In this document: positions 35,492 to 50,400 of the stretch, in pieces
Layout of the letters: each line of letters opens with the position of its first letter
Numbering within the stretch: position 1 is the first letter of the stretch
Assembly (NCBI RefSeq): GCF_000003815.2
Contig: NC_049985.1
Location: 17,053,643 to 17,117,642, forward strand
Direction: 5' to 3'
Length of the DNA: 64,000 nt
DNA from: Branchiostoma floridae
Taxonomy: Eukaryota; Chordata; Leptocardii; Amphioxiformes; Branchiostomatidae
Translations under genes and position numbers: made by a program
Notes under the pieces: model-generated
The model's input: only the letters and a program-made list of their open reading frames with translations
What the model was told of the DNA's origin: nothing
Databases searched by the model: none

Positions 35492-38400
35492 CTGTGAATG
35501 GAAACGGAACATGAATCATTTTCCAAAGCAGTAACTTATATAATAAGAAACTGGCGTCCCTGGTTGTGTTGTAGTTATTTGGAAGTGGAAGTTGAGTAGC
35601 CGTTAGCGCAAGGTTTTCAATGTTCTTTGTACCTTTCTTTCAGGATGATCTTACCGGTGTTGTTGCAGTTGTATTCTTCAAATTTAAATCTTTGGATCTC
35701 TATGTAAGAGAGAATGTACAGCCCCAGCCTCAACAGAAGAGGAGGCCTGCGTACTGCCCTTTCTGGCACTTTGGGTTTGGCGCACCCAACCCCGCTACAA
35801 GGTGCTACTTCACTTGTTTGCATCAACCTCGTCTCAACTTTGACTTAGTAATACCTTTGTTTTCTATTGGGCTATCTAAAATTAGTACTCTGTTAATATC
35901 AATTCATAGTAAGGTTATAAAAGCATTTTTTTACTATATATCTTCAGTGTAGTGTAGTGTATACTACCTGAAATTTGCTACCGTTTCAAAAGCCATATCC
36001 AGTTTGTTGAGTAACTGTTTCTGCGTGTCTTACTGAATTTCAACATTCACCGGCAACAGTTCATTTGTACCTACTCAGTTAAGGCTACATTATTCATACA
36101 TCATGGAAATACACCGTTAACTTTTTAACCGGTAAGAATTCTTCTGAATATCATCATGACGTACCATATCAGCAGCCATGTACATCTCATCATGACGTAC
36201 CATATCAGCAGCCATGTATATCTCATCTTTTTAACAGGTAAGAATTCTTCTGAATATCATCATGACGTACCATATCAGCAGCCATGTACATCTCATCATG
36301 ACGTACCATATCAACAGCCATGTATATCTCATCATGACGTACCATATCAGCTGCCATGTATATCTCATTATGACGTACCATATCAGCAGCCATGTATATC
36401 TCATCATGACGTACCATATCAGCTGCCATGTACATCCATGTACATCTCATCATAACGTACCATATAAGCAGCCATGTATATCTCATCATGACGTACCATA
36501 TCAGCATCATGACGTACCATATCAGCAGCCATGTATATCTCATCATCCTCCAGCTGCCCAGTCGGGACCTCTTCATCTTCGCTGTCCATTCTCTACTCGC
36601 CAGGAATGAAATAAACAGCGATTGAGCAATTAAACTACGCTGTAAACAAACACACTAATGGTAGACATATCGCTATTAATTTACTGGTAAATTATTTGTA
36701 TTGACAAAGAGGAAATGCAACTCGTTCTTGGGGTTTGAAAAATACTTAAGCCTTAGTCAAGATCATTATAAATTTTTGATAGCAAATCGTACCCTGAAAA
36801 TGAGCGCAAAGAAAACGGCCAATAGAACGATCTTGATTGGCTGTGTGAAGAGCAGGTCGATGAAGAAGGATGTGAGGAAAGTGATGAGCCAGGCCTCGGC
36901 CTTCGCCCTGCCGTACTCGAACCCGTACAGCATCGTGAAGAATGCCGACAGGAAACAAGACGCAAACACCAAAAAGTACGCTGAAAGGGAAATACGCAAC
37001 AATGTATCAATACTCCTTCTCCAAGTCTCCTTCAGCAAAGAAAAAATATGCACTCTTGCTACATGTGTTTAGCGCATCATGTTGAAGAAGTAACATACTT
37101 GAGAAAACGAATCCTACAACACTGTCCTGAGTAAATAGAATCTGGTTTTATTCAGCTTCTACTTAACAGCATTTTATTCCCTGATGTATTTTACTGTCTG
37201 TGTAAGATGAGCCACATTGTAAGAAAATTCAATCTTAACTTTCTGTACAAAGTAAAGGAGCGAGATCACGTACCAAAGAACACGCACCACCATGGAAGCA
37301 ATGTTCTCCCTTTCTTCTTCTCCCTTCTAGCTTCCGTTGCTGCAGGAATGAATGAATAAATAAATGGAAGAATAAATGACACAAAATGATTGAAAGAATG
37401 AATCGTGCATTTTATTTATAACTATGATGTGCTGCAGAATAGAAGATAATTTTTGTGAATTACGGTTGTAGGTCATTAAAATCACCTCGGTTGAGTAAAA
37501 GCACATGTTCGTAAAGTAAGAATGCATATAAGCGATGACCTAGGATATTGTACGGTTAGGATATTGTGCGGTTTGCATCATCTTTTACCGACCAGGTACA
37601 ATCAGATTTTTGAGAAAGACAAATTAAAGTCGAAACCAGTCGAATAACGTTGTCTCTGAGCTGTCATTTTCCCAAGCTGCGAATGATCTCGACCAGGTAC
37701 AATCTGTAATGTCTAATATTTTCCTTGATCCGAACGTACCTGGAACAACTTCAAGATTTAATGTGAAAAATGTATATCCTGACCGTTCTTGTCGTTTTGA
37801 CCAATCCAGGTTCTTTCCACCATTTGGATACTTTCCCCCGTGGTGTTGTGGTAAGGGAGTTTGTGGAAAAGCCAGTCGTCCTTGCTTCCAGCGATGGGCG
37901 GGGCGGATTTGTCTCTGGGCGAGGAAAAATTGTGCACCATCACCTCGACATCGTCCTCCCCCAGCGTGTTACCTGTGGAGAGATGTAACCGTTCAAATGT
38001 GTATAGTTTTACTAGGTGCAGTGTGGCAAAGTTCGTAACAGCTACATGTACTGCCCTAACTTGTCACGCTGCCTGTAAATGTCTGTCGGGTATTTAAGCG
38101 TGTCCACTTTCAATATTATATTGACTTTATTACTATACATAGCTGGGACGGGCTTCGCTTCACTGAGCTGCAACCGTCCATTGTACATAGTGTAAATATG
38201 TGTGTTGTAATATCACTGAACTACACTTGTCCTGTCTTTGCACATGCCCATGTCCTTTCCCATTTGTTTTTCACATGCACTTAAGTCATACGCAGCTGCT
38301 AGTAATCCACATTGTACGTGGGCTAAGCAGTACTGTAGATGATGATGATACAATCTACAGCAATATAGAAAGGGAGAGCGCAGATGAAGACATCTCCAGT

Positions 38401-41400
38401 TAATTTAATGTATGGCAGACAAATAGGCACGATATCCTACTCATAAAGCGAGCGCAAACGTACCCTGGCCTGCTTGCCGTGACAATGCTGCTAAATACAT
38501 AACAAACCATTGCACGATCTGTATTTCATATTCTTCTTACGTGAATGCATCAGCATCCATGCAAAACTACCCCCCCCCCCACACACACACACACAACTGA
38601 CGTTATTATGCTACACCATAATGGAATGCCTCTAAAACGGGTCACCGGGACAGAGGTAACAATCAAATCACCAAATTCGATCGATGCCGTTGATGCAGTG
38701 GATTGTGAAGCTGTTGAAGCCGAGTCTATGTTATCGGAGTTCGGCTTTCCAGTCTTCTTTATTCCGTCCCTCCTCTCCTTCCTCGGCCTTTGTCCACAGT
38801 AGCGGAAGATTTGGACGATGGCTAAGTTTACTGGAAACACTATCAGAGCACTCTCAACTGCTATTATGATCTAGAGAAGAAGCCAGAAAAACGCATATGG
38901 ATGTAATAACAAATTATTTTTTTTATCTTCAAGATGGTATGTTCTAAATACATAAAAACATCAGTTAACTGCTCATTGGTTGCAATACATGCAAATAAAA
39001 CAAAGAACATCATAATGTCGCATAGCACCCTTTAGATAAACTCAGGACGATGCACTGCAAATTTCTTACCTGACCCCAGGACAAGGGAAACTGGACCTCA
39101 AAGCCAAGAATGTCGACCGGCGGCGGTTTGGCGAAAGTCTCGCCTTTGCCGAAGAACATGATGTTGGTGAGCATGGTGCAGAGCAGCAGTGACAGGCAGC
39201 AAGACAGACGCTGTACACGCGTGAAGCTGCTGTAGGCCGGGCGCCCCAGCACCGAGAACCACAGGTGCCCGTCTCGGAAATCCTAGTGGGGAAATAAAAA
39301 TATTAGACAGCAGGACAGACGCTGGACACGCGTGAAGCTGCTGTAGGCAGGATGACCCTGCATCGAGAAACACAGGTGGCCGTCTCGGAAATCCTAGTGG
39401 AAAAAATTATCTATATTCGTAAAAAAAGATGCGAGAAAGAAAAAGATAAACATGAAGAATACCTAGATTTACATTATACTTTGCGCTCATTGGTATACCA
39501 CGGAGAACAATGTAATTGGAAATTGCACATTATTTTTTTCCTTTTAAGAGTATGTCACGTGATTTAATGATCTTCCCTCGTGGCAAGAACGAAAGTAATG
39601 GGTGAGGTTAATTACCCCTGATAGAAATACATACCTTGCTAGTTTTAGAAGAGAAAACTTTGCCAATGCTCGTCAGGTCCTTTTCCGTCGCTACTGGCAA
39701 GAGCCGATCCACTTGTCCATCGCCTTCCTCTACAGCAAGCCATCTAAAAATAAAAGACGCAGTTTAGCTGCACCTTGTTCGTCACATTTCCTTTGTGGTT
39801 TAGACAATATCATCATATAAGCCTTTGCTTGAGGCTGATACTTGAGACTGATACTTGTTTGTCACAGACAACTCCGTACGACTAATGCTTACTTGTCACA
39901 GACAACTTCGTACGACTAATACTTACTTGGCATAGACAACTCCGTACGACTGATATTTACTTGTCACAGACAACTCCGTACTTGACGCTGATACTTGTTT
40001 GTAACAGACAAGTCCGTACGACTAATACTTACTTGGCATAGACAACTCCGTACTTGACGCTGATACTTGTTTGTCACAGACAACTCCGTACGACTGATAT
40101 TTACTTGTCACAGACAACTCCGTACTTGACGCTGATACTTGTTTGTCACAGACAACTCCGTACGACTAATACTTACTTGTCACAGACAACTCCGTACTTG
40201 ACGCTGATACTTGTTTGTAACAGACAAGTCTGTACGACTAATACTTACTTGGCATAGACAACTCCGTACGACTAATATTTACGGTGCAATTTCCCCCATG
40301 GCAGTGTAAGCCTTGCTAATTTAAAAATGGGCGCCTTGTAAAAGTGTACTTAATTGCTTCCTCCGCAAAGCAAAAAACTCAGGCAAGACCCCTACCGCAA
40401 TGGCATTTTTGGTCAACGACCAACGGACCATACTTAGCGATGACTGGCACCGCCACTAGAGAGGATAAGGAAATACGCATTTGACTCACCTCTCACAGAC
40501 AAACGTGTATTTATCATCATTGTCGCAGTCCAGCACCACTATCTTGTTCAAGTACCTGCAGCAAAGGCATATTAACTGTGCGTTAGTTTAGATTATCTTA
40601 TATGTAATCTTATTTTTTCTTTCTTCATAAATATATCTTTTGTTCTCCACCATCATAATCGATTCGGGTTTTTTTCATCGCTGTGCTGTCTTGATTTCAA
40701 TTTCGTTCAATTTGTATCTAATATTAGGACATAATTGATAGACATTATAAGATTATTGAGTGATTGTAGATATAACAGATTATTTTAGAAGGGGTGTTCA
40801 CCATGACGGGTCCCCACCCGTGTTGTCGTGCCAGACGTGCACGGCGCTGAGCGCGCCCAATCTGCAGCCTGCCGACAGCACAAACGTGTCCACCGCGCCC
40901 TGCTGGAACGTGACCCGGTCCAGATCCTCCAACACAACAGGGCCAGCTTCGCCGGACTCTCCAAACAGTTTTAGAGAAACCTGCAGGATGAGATACAAAC
41001 AGTTTCATAAATTGGTTTTATTGGTTAATTGAGATACCCTTAAGCTCATATTCACGTAATCTTTCAGGTCTCATACAAATAAATATATGCCCGCAGCATA
41101 AAATACAGACAGTTCCATATGAACCGGTTACATGGAATATAAACAGTTATATAGTACATGAAAAAGGCTAAGGAGTAATTTTAAACCGTTCCAAAGACAA
41201 ATCAATTTAAGCACGTATACTTCTGTGAGTCTGGCTGGTTATTCACCATTTAATGTACACTAAGGCAGCTAGAGATAAAGTACCCAACAGAATCATCCTG
41301 CAACAGTAAAATGGCAAAGTATCTATTACATCCTCAGCCAACGCCGTCTTCTGTGGCTGGGACATGTCAGGCGTATGGAGGAAAGAGGGATCCCAAAGGA

Positions 41401-44400
41401 TTACCGTATGGTTAACTAGCCTCTAGATCCAGACGAATCGCGTAAGGGCAACTGTAAGAGAGACCTGAAAGCCGGCAACATTTTACAGACACCTGGAAAG
41501 TGCAGGCTGAGGAGAGAGCTACCTGGCACACACCTGTGCACGGTGGTGCCACTGAAACAGATAGAAGGGGAAAGTAACGGAAGAGAAAAGGCATGTGAAG
41601 ACAATTATAAACCCTCACCCGTGCTGTTGTCCCAGCGCTCGCCCTGGGCCCAGTAAACACCATGATTCTGTAGAAGTTGTCGTGTCCTCGCCGGGAGGCT
41701 CTTAGCAGAGTGGCTCCGACCTGATAAGGGAGCAGTATTTCCTGTTAAGGAAGGAAGCTACCGAAATGTGATGAATATTGATTATCAAATATAGCGATAA
41801 GGAATACTAAAAATATATATGATGTACCTTCCTGGCATCTTCTTTGTCCTTGTGCCTTCCCCAGATCACCAACAAGAGGTAGAGACCGAAAATAACGCTG
41901 ATACAAATGACTACAGCTGGGTTCTCGCCGATGTTCAGGAAGCCTGCATGGTAACACGTTATCAATGTTCACGGTAGTTAAGGGTTTTAATTTCCCAAGG
42001 GTAAGTTATATTCTTTTCACCCACAGTAACGACTGTAACTAGCAAAGTCTGCCTCCCGTCGTACAGAGAGAGACACACAGGCCACTCGTCGTACATGTAT
42101 GGCTGGCTCTATTCCCTCTGTGGTGTTATTCTGCACATTGACTTTTAAGCAATCTCCTGGCCGAATGATTATATCAGTTTACATTGCATATATTAAGGAT
42201 GCAGCAGTAATGCAGTAAAAGGTATAGGTGAATTGGTTAAATGAGCAGAGGATTACATGTAATTGATAACGAGACGTGTTTACATGATTATTAGAACAAT
42301 TATGTGTGTTCACATTGATGGGGGACAAATGGTTGTATTGCACCGTTAGCGACGCATGTATTATATGACAGCGGCCAATGACAGCCTCAGTCTATTCAAC
42401 CCTAATCAGCAACATCCAAGTATCAATTTGGTTTGGTTACGATTACATATTTCCTTCAATGTAATTATACAACTTTCCAATGGTGATGTGCCTTGCTCTC
42501 AACCTCAGTAAAGTTAGTAAGGAAGGCCGCCTTGTTGGCCTAACGTAACAAAGACGTGTTACTCCAGTGTTGTATATTCCCACTCTGGTGCTATGCTACG
42601 CCTTGCCTTCTAAAAACGACGTGTATCGTAGCTTACCCTGAAGAGCCTGAAGGATGTTGAGAGAATTCGGGGCAACAAAGAAGGTGAAACCGGATCCAAA
42701 CGACGTCAGATGGTCACAGAAACAGTGGGACAGGCGATCACTTGTCAGCGGACCGGCCTGCAGCAAGGACATGATTTGTTTGCAAAACGCATTGCAATTA
42801 ACGTTTAAGTTCATTTTCATTGTGTTTGGGGAATAAATGTATAACAAATGTATTCTAAAATGTTCAAGATTGCTGATCTCAGATGGAAAACATATAATGC
42901 TATTTTTTGACGTCATTTTGAAGTCAAATTGCCATTGAAATTAAAAGTATTTGCACAGTTTGATATTAATAAGAAACTCTCCTAAGATATAATGCTTTGT
43001 TTGATAATTTTTAAATACATAATAACGCCTTAAATACTACATATTACATCATAACGGTACCAACACTACGAGTACATTACCCCTGCGACTTTGGTGATAT
43101 TGAAGCACGCCGTTTTGAAATAGAGAAGGGTGGCTTAAGTACCTTACAACCGTCAGACTTCCACTGCTGTGTGACTTCGTCAAAGAAGAGGCAGGTTGTA
43201 GTGAAGATCTGCATGGTGTAGTTTGTTGTGAAGTTGACGTGACTGTAGTCACTCTGAATGCTTTGCTCTGTCCTCCCGGCTTCCGTATAGGGAACATGGT
43301 CAACACCTGCAGTGGGTAAGGAGTTAATTTCGTTACAATAATCTTGGCTAATTTGAAATAAAATACAAGGTAGTTTATCAAATAATATTGCTATCTGCAA
43401 TCAATAAACCTCCACGTTACAAAGTAGCATCATTCTCGTCAATTTAGTTTTGTGAATTGCTTTTAAAGCCATTTACTCATGCTCAGACTGCCGCGTACCC
43501 CCCACCCCCCTCCCAACCCGAATACAACACGATTCAATAGTATGATTACAACGCTATTAGAACAGACACCCATCCTGTGGATTTACTTCATCATCATCAA
43601 GAACAGCAATATTAGAATTTCAGCACTAAACATCATCTTACCCACCATACCTGCCCGCCGTGACATAGAAGTGACCTGCACTCACCCATTGTATACTATC
43701 CGACTCCCCTTACAGTTAGGGACAGTTAGACACTGTAAATGCTCTCGAACACTTACCCACTGTGAACTCTCCGACTCCCCCAACATTCAGGATTTCGTCA
43801 GCAGAAATAAACCAGTTGAACGTGCTTTGGTCCGCGCTTTGATTGTTCCCGAGCTGGACCTTGAATACTTCAGAATCTGCATAGGTTTGATTTTACAAGT
43901 TAGCATAGTTGTTGCATGCATGAAATATCATGAAAAGTTAGATATGACGCAACTTCTTAATATGTCATGATCATGTTTAGACTGCAATGACATAATATGA
44001 TCTAATATCATGTATGCATGGTGTATAAAGACGGGTCCGGAAAGCCATAATAAGCTTGTGTGGGTAAAAATGTAATCGCATTTGCAGTTTGGGTGTTGAC
44101 AAGAAAATTTCAAATGTAAAACGTGCGCTTAAGTTGTAAGATAATTCTGACAGCGACATGCACCTGTATAGATTACTTACACGGGCGAGGCAGAGTCGTG
44201 TTGAGGTCAAAGTTCGTGCGTGTGGGGCGGTCGTTCCGCCTGAGGTACAGCCGGAGGGAGACGTTCTGCTCCACAGACAGCACCGTGATGTGGATGGAGC
44301 TCCCGGCCTCCGTCACGTTAAAGGAGTGCATCTAGGGTAGAAATGACAAGTTTATTGGTACAAAAAATATGATGTATCTAATGATATGGACTATGAAAAA

Positions 44401-47400
44401 TGTGTTCCACTAACCGACATGGCCTGCTGCCAGGACGGCACGGTAGATCCCGTCTCAGTTGCCGCCGGCAGTCCCTCCGCACGCTCCGTCACGATCTGCA
44501 CGGGCTCGCTCAGCCTGCTGACCGCCAGAGGACCGCCCTGCCCCCGGACCGTCAGCCCGTTCACAGACGACTGCACCGCGTCAGAGCTTCCGGAGTAGGC
44601 GTAGGGGTTTTTCTTGGACTGGAAATTCTGAAAGCAAATAAAGGAGTGTTTATTTAATCAGCTCCTGCGCAGTCGTTGCAAGCAGAGCAACAATCCTTGC
44701 CATTCAAAGACTGGAAAGCTTGAAAAATAGCAAACCTCAGTTCCAACGGAGCTTTCCCCTCCGCAGCTTCCCCCCAACAGCGTGCTGGTGCTAGGAACGA
44801 CGAAGAAGTTGAGTGACGTGTCGCTGGTCCTTGTGATTTTGGGAGCCGATGACGTCGCGCTGCACCGTTCTTTGTTAACGGCAATTCCAAATGTGCCAAA
44901 GTCAAAGGCAGTCTGGCTCTCATCCGGGGTCTTGCGGTCCAAGATGGCGCCGTTAACGTTCTCCATAGCAGCAAACATGGTGGTGGTCGCCTGTTGGTTC
45001 TACATCGGACATATGTAATGTTAATAAGTTGACGGGCTCTGTGTCAGGCATTGCCGATCAGTCATAAAAGATAGAATGGTGTTATATCAGGCTGTGGTAA
45101 TCGTTTAACGTTAGCCAGTTGGTTCCATATCAGGCATCTTGGTCGGTTTATGATAGTTAATCATGAGGCATTCTTCAGGTTTACTCAGATCAAATAACAA
45201 AGCTCATCAGTTTTCTTTCGCCATTACATAGTAGCGTCGTCTTCCTCTTCTACAATATTGTGCAGTTTCTCTGTTACATATATTCCAGTAATGACGTTTT
45301 CTTCCATATCAGGCAAAGTTTCATCAAACATTAGATAGTATTTTGCCTGCTCTTTCTGTATTGTGCATAGTCAAATCATCATTGCATTGCGGCTTCCAGT
45401 CGCTATAAAGTGAGTGCTACATACTTATTGTTTAATGTATAACTTAATGAGAATGGGACTGGGTGAGGTAAGGTTATGTTTATGTGAAACTTATGTGTTA
45501 CTTTTGCAAGCTGCGTTGTTCCGTCTTCTACTGATCCGGAGCGTCTTTGAGCAGAGGCAGACGTGGAAGAAGCTTGTAGGGTGTTGACAACCACTGAAAT
45601 TCATAGAAAATCAGGTGAAATTTTTGTAGATATTCGGCACATCTTCGCTGACAATAGGATATATCAATGAATTGAGGCCTGCTGGGCGGGCTTTATGTAG
45701 AACGTGTTATCAGAAAGGTGGTACCTGTCTAGTGAGGAAACGGGGACGAATGGAAAGGGTGTGCTTAGAAGTAATATATCTTCCTCGTAATTTTGTTGAG
45801 CTATACGGACCACTTAGCACATTTCCGGCTAAGCTATACAGACCACTTAGCACGTTTCCTGCTAAGCTATACGGACCACTTAGCACATTTCAAGCTAAGC
45901 TATACGGACCACTTAGCACATTTCCAGCTAAGCTATACGGACCACTTAGCACATTCCCAGCTAAGCTATACCGACCACTTAGCACGTTTCCGGCTAAGCT
46001 ATACAGACCACTTAGCGTGTTTCCATCTAAGCTATACGGACCACTAGCACATTTCCAGCTAAGCTATACCGACCACCTGGCACATTTCCAGCTAAGCTAT
46101 ACCGACCACTGAGCACGTTTCCGGCCGACTCCTCCAGACCCTCCGCCCCCAGGTCCTGCACGGACTGGCTGCTCAGAACTTGGGACATCTTCAGCGCGAT
46201 GGATGAGGAGGAAACCTGAAACAAAAAAGGATAGTCTATTTGAACCTTGACCATGTCATGAGTTGTAAATAGATACTATAGTTACAACATTGTAGACACA
46301 TGCTAACCTGCCGTCATAAACACTGTAAGACGTCCTTTTACCTGAGCATCAGGCGTGACCTGGTCGTCTACAGACGTGACCTTACCTGAGCCTCAGGCGT
46401 GACCTGGTTGTCTACTGACGTGACCTTACCTGAGCCTCAGTCGTGACCTTACCTGGGCATCAGGCGTGACCTGGTCATCTGCAGCCGTGACCTGGTCCTC
46501 TGCAGCCGTGACCTGGTCCTCTGCAGCCGTGACCTGGTCATTTGCAGCCGTGACCTTACCTGGGCATCAGGCGTGACCTGGTCATCTGCAGTCGTGACCT
46601 TACCTGGGCATCAGGCGTGACCTGGTCATCTGCAGCCGTGACCTGGTCCTCTGCAGCCGTGACCTGGTCCTCTGCAGTCGTGACCTTACCTGGGCATCAG
46701 GCGTGACCTGGTCATCTGCAGTCGTGACCTTACCTGGGCATCAGGCGTGACCTGGTCATCGGCAGCCGTGACCTGCCCGAGAGCGCCGGCCAGCAGATTG
46801 ATGTTCTCTACTGTCTGCACTTCCACGGCTTCCAAGGCAGTCACCAGCTTCGTTCTCGCCTACAGAACATTGGCAGTGTGTCACATTGATTCTTGCCGAC
46901 AAAATCTTGACGTTCCAGTATATTGGTGCCCGCTTTCAAAGTACTATAAAACCTTTTAAAACTTGTTTTGAATGGCAAATTCTGTCTCACTTGTAGGGTA
47001 GCAGGTATGTTAGCCATAGCCACATGTTCCTATCTAATGACACCCTTGTAAAGATAGCAAAGAAATGAAAATCGAAACATGGCAAAAATAACTTGATTCG
47101 CAATTTAGGGACGATAGGAAGAAAGAAAACATAGCGTTTGTATCTACTTTACGTCACTGGATTCAAACATTATGTTCACCTTTTGTGCTGCGGTTCTACT
47201 TTCGTTTGTTGCATCTCGACCCGGTGTGTTCAGCACGGAGCCGATACTGCTGGCCAGCTGCACCACGCCCTGGGAGTTCCCACTGTCCAGCAGGTTGTCA
47301 ATGTTGCTGCTGAGATTCCCCAGCGCTGCAACAGTCTCCTCGGCGCTAGGCAACTGCACCTTTGTATACATCATAAAACATAAAATGGTTCAATCTATAG

Positions 47401-50400
47401 TGAGATAAATACCAGTTAGTGCTCAGTCACCCCCTTTGCATACCAGCAATTCATGCAGAAATATCTCCGTTGAAGTGAGATGATATCTTTTGGTCCGATT
47501 ATACTTGTACGAAGATGATATTTGTGTTGTATAAATATACAGCAGGTACCTGTACAGAAATGATATCTGTGTTGTAGTATAATGAAAGAACACGTATTTG
47601 TACAGAACATGTAGCTGTGCTGTTTAATAAATGTACAAGAGATTACCTGTGCCGTCATGTTGTTAGAGTAAGCCACGGCTCCAAATGCGTCCGAGACACG
47701 GACTTGCAGGGTGACGTTGAAATCGCGTGACTCTTGTCCAACAGGCAAAAGCGTAGGAGGCAGTTCACTTTGCTGTTGAAAGCATCAACATAATGGTATT
47801 ACATAATTTTTGAATTTCCACCGTACAGTATGTAAAATTTTGAATTTCAAAAACCAATTGCTAAGAGAAGGTATATTAACTTGAACTTACTGGTCCACTG
47901 AATAGGGCACGGAAGGCTGTAGTCTGTCCGTCGCTGTAGTAAAGAGCATATATCAGCGGTCTGTCCGTGTCTTGAAACCCTGCACAAAAATATGGATGAA
48001 AAGTAAGATAATTTCAGGGGCAATAAAAACACAGACCTGATATATGTAGCATGAGTGCTGCTAGCATGGCAAACACTTTGTTGAACAATGGTCAATTCAG
48101 CACGGAGCGGCTTTACCGGAACAAAGAGAAATAAAGAATGCACACTAAAATAATTCAATTTACGAAGAAATGTTTCAATCTTAGCCTAAATAAAATTGAT
48201 TGTAGCGAGTACCTCGGCAGGACACGGAGAAGAGTGTGCTGGCGGTTGTGCCGGAGGCGGGAGAGACCGAGCACGTGCCGGGAGTGGGCGGTTCGTTCAC
48301 ATTCACCCGCGCCTCAGTAAACCCAGCTCCGCCCAGACCTCGGGACCCTGAAGTCGACATGACATCCAGCCTCAGGGTGTAGTCTCCTGGTACCTGTTTG
48401 CACGCACACACATAAACAAAGTCGTCACCCTGCAGTGTCACGCTATGCAAAGGAACATGATCAGTGGTAGGCACACACCATATAGTTGCTCTGAAGAACA
48501 TTCTCTTCGGGAATCGATTTGGTTGTTAAGTGAAATCTCAATCTCGAATTTTTCTATGCTTGTATTGAAGTAATTTTCAGATCAACAAAACGCCGCTTTA
48601 GTAGCTGTCCATTTGATGTTAATGTCAAAGTTAAAGAATGATGAAGCTCACGTTTAAGACGTTGGCCTTGACCACCAAATCCTGTGCGCTCCTCCCGGTG
48701 GCGGTATCCACGACCCAGTCCAAGTCGTCCCGTCCAAAGGTCGTCGGAGAGTCTCTCAGAGACCAGGAGTAGACGGTGTCAGGGGGGCAGTTATCGCATG
48801 ACGTCACCAGGACGAGTCGCTCGGAAGGGTTGATCCGGTCGTTACAATTCACAAAGCAGCTGAGTGATGGGTAAAACAGCATAATCGTTGTCTACAGAGT
48901 CAAACAATTGGCGAACTTTACAAGTTACAGTTTAAGATTTCCTTCATTTTTGAAGATTCTCATTTGTTACTACTCACCTTATCAGAACGTTGAGGACTTC
49001 CCCGTCCTTCAGCTCTACTGTCTGTGAAAAGGTTGCTGACGTTCTGGTGCCTGAGCTAATGTGCACTGAGAAATTAAAGATGGCGGACTCGGTCGGCAGC
49101 GACGACGCAGGGATGGAGAATGAAGGCCCGCTTTCCTCCTGCTCAAAGACACTGTTACAAACTGTTCCTGTGAGAGAAAAATAAACGATTTGTATTAAAA
49201 GATATCAACAATAATATGAGTCCCTATTCTATTGTTTTCAATTAAAATAAATAGTAGTTATTTTATTGACTTGAAAGTAGAGTGTTAAAACATAGCTGTA
49301 CAACAATAACCATCAACGTTGAGGTCAGGTCACATCAATGTTTCCTTCGCGACCAAAAGGGACAATAACAAACAGATGTTTCACGAACCATTTTCCCCCT
49401 GACAGGTCCATGTGTAGTTGAAGTCCGTGTGGTCCGTGATGATCCCATCAGGATCGTATGAGGATGAAGCGTTGAGGACCAGCGTTCCCCGCTTGCCGAC
49501 CGCCCTCGCAGAGCCGCCCGCTATGAGTGCAACCAGCGGCGCAGGGGAAACTTCCACCCACTGTTCCCCCTGGAGAGAATTCTGGTCTCCGGTCCTGTTG
49601 ATGTTGACGGTAGCGTTGAGCTCGATTTTGACCAGTCCGTACATCAGCGTGTTTTTGGGAATGGTGATGTCTGCAGAGTCCGCGGGAACGGGCAGGGAAA
49701 CAGGCTCTACATGGCCCATGACGTAATGGAAAACTTGCCAATGGAAGGCGACGGTGTACGATTCGTTACAAGATATGACGAGTGTGCTCTGGATGGTCAG
49801 TGGAACCCGCCGCTCCACAGCTAGCGCTGCTGATTGGTCGACACCGCCACCAGACAATGTGACGCCAGGAAAACACTCTGCGAACACACATCGTGGATAT
49901 TACGTCATCACACCTGTGCAGCGTATCATCTACATGTTTGTGAAGGACCCGATATAGTTCTATGTTTGTCTTCTCCAAAGGTGGAAATTTATGCGGCATG
50001 AACCCCATAATTCTTTTATACATGTTTATTATGTCAACTAATCAAATGCAATATATATGAACACAGTAATGTTTTGGCTGTTAACCTTGCGTAGGGGGTT
50101 CCAGCGGGATGACTGTGTGTGATAATTACCTTGTGTAGGGGGCTCCAGCAGGATGATAATTACCTGGTGTAGGGGGCTCCATCGGGATGGTTGTGTGAGA
50201 TAATTACCTGGTGTAGGGGGCTCCAGTGGGATGATAATTACCTGGTGTAGGGGGCTCCAGCAAGATGATAATTACCTGGTGTAGGGGGCTCCAGCGGGAT
50301 GATAATTACCTGCTGTATGTGGCTCCAGCGGGATGACTGCGTGTGTTTATCACCTTACCTGGTGTAGGGGGCTCCAGCGGGATGACTGTGTGAGTTAATT

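Noticed and set aside
35617-35826. Minus-strand frame with RRPPLLLRLGLYILSY between polycystin exons
   Set aside because: No phase-compatible splice sites are needed here, since exon 36518 joins exon 35243 directly in phase 0, and the sequence has no polycystin similarity. It may be a repeat relic.
43676-43712. Second copy of the exon B14 donor region (ACTCACCCATTGTATACTAT)
   Set aside because: Similarity to CTTACCCACTGTGAACTCTC is suggestive but too short and imperfect to call a duplicated exon.
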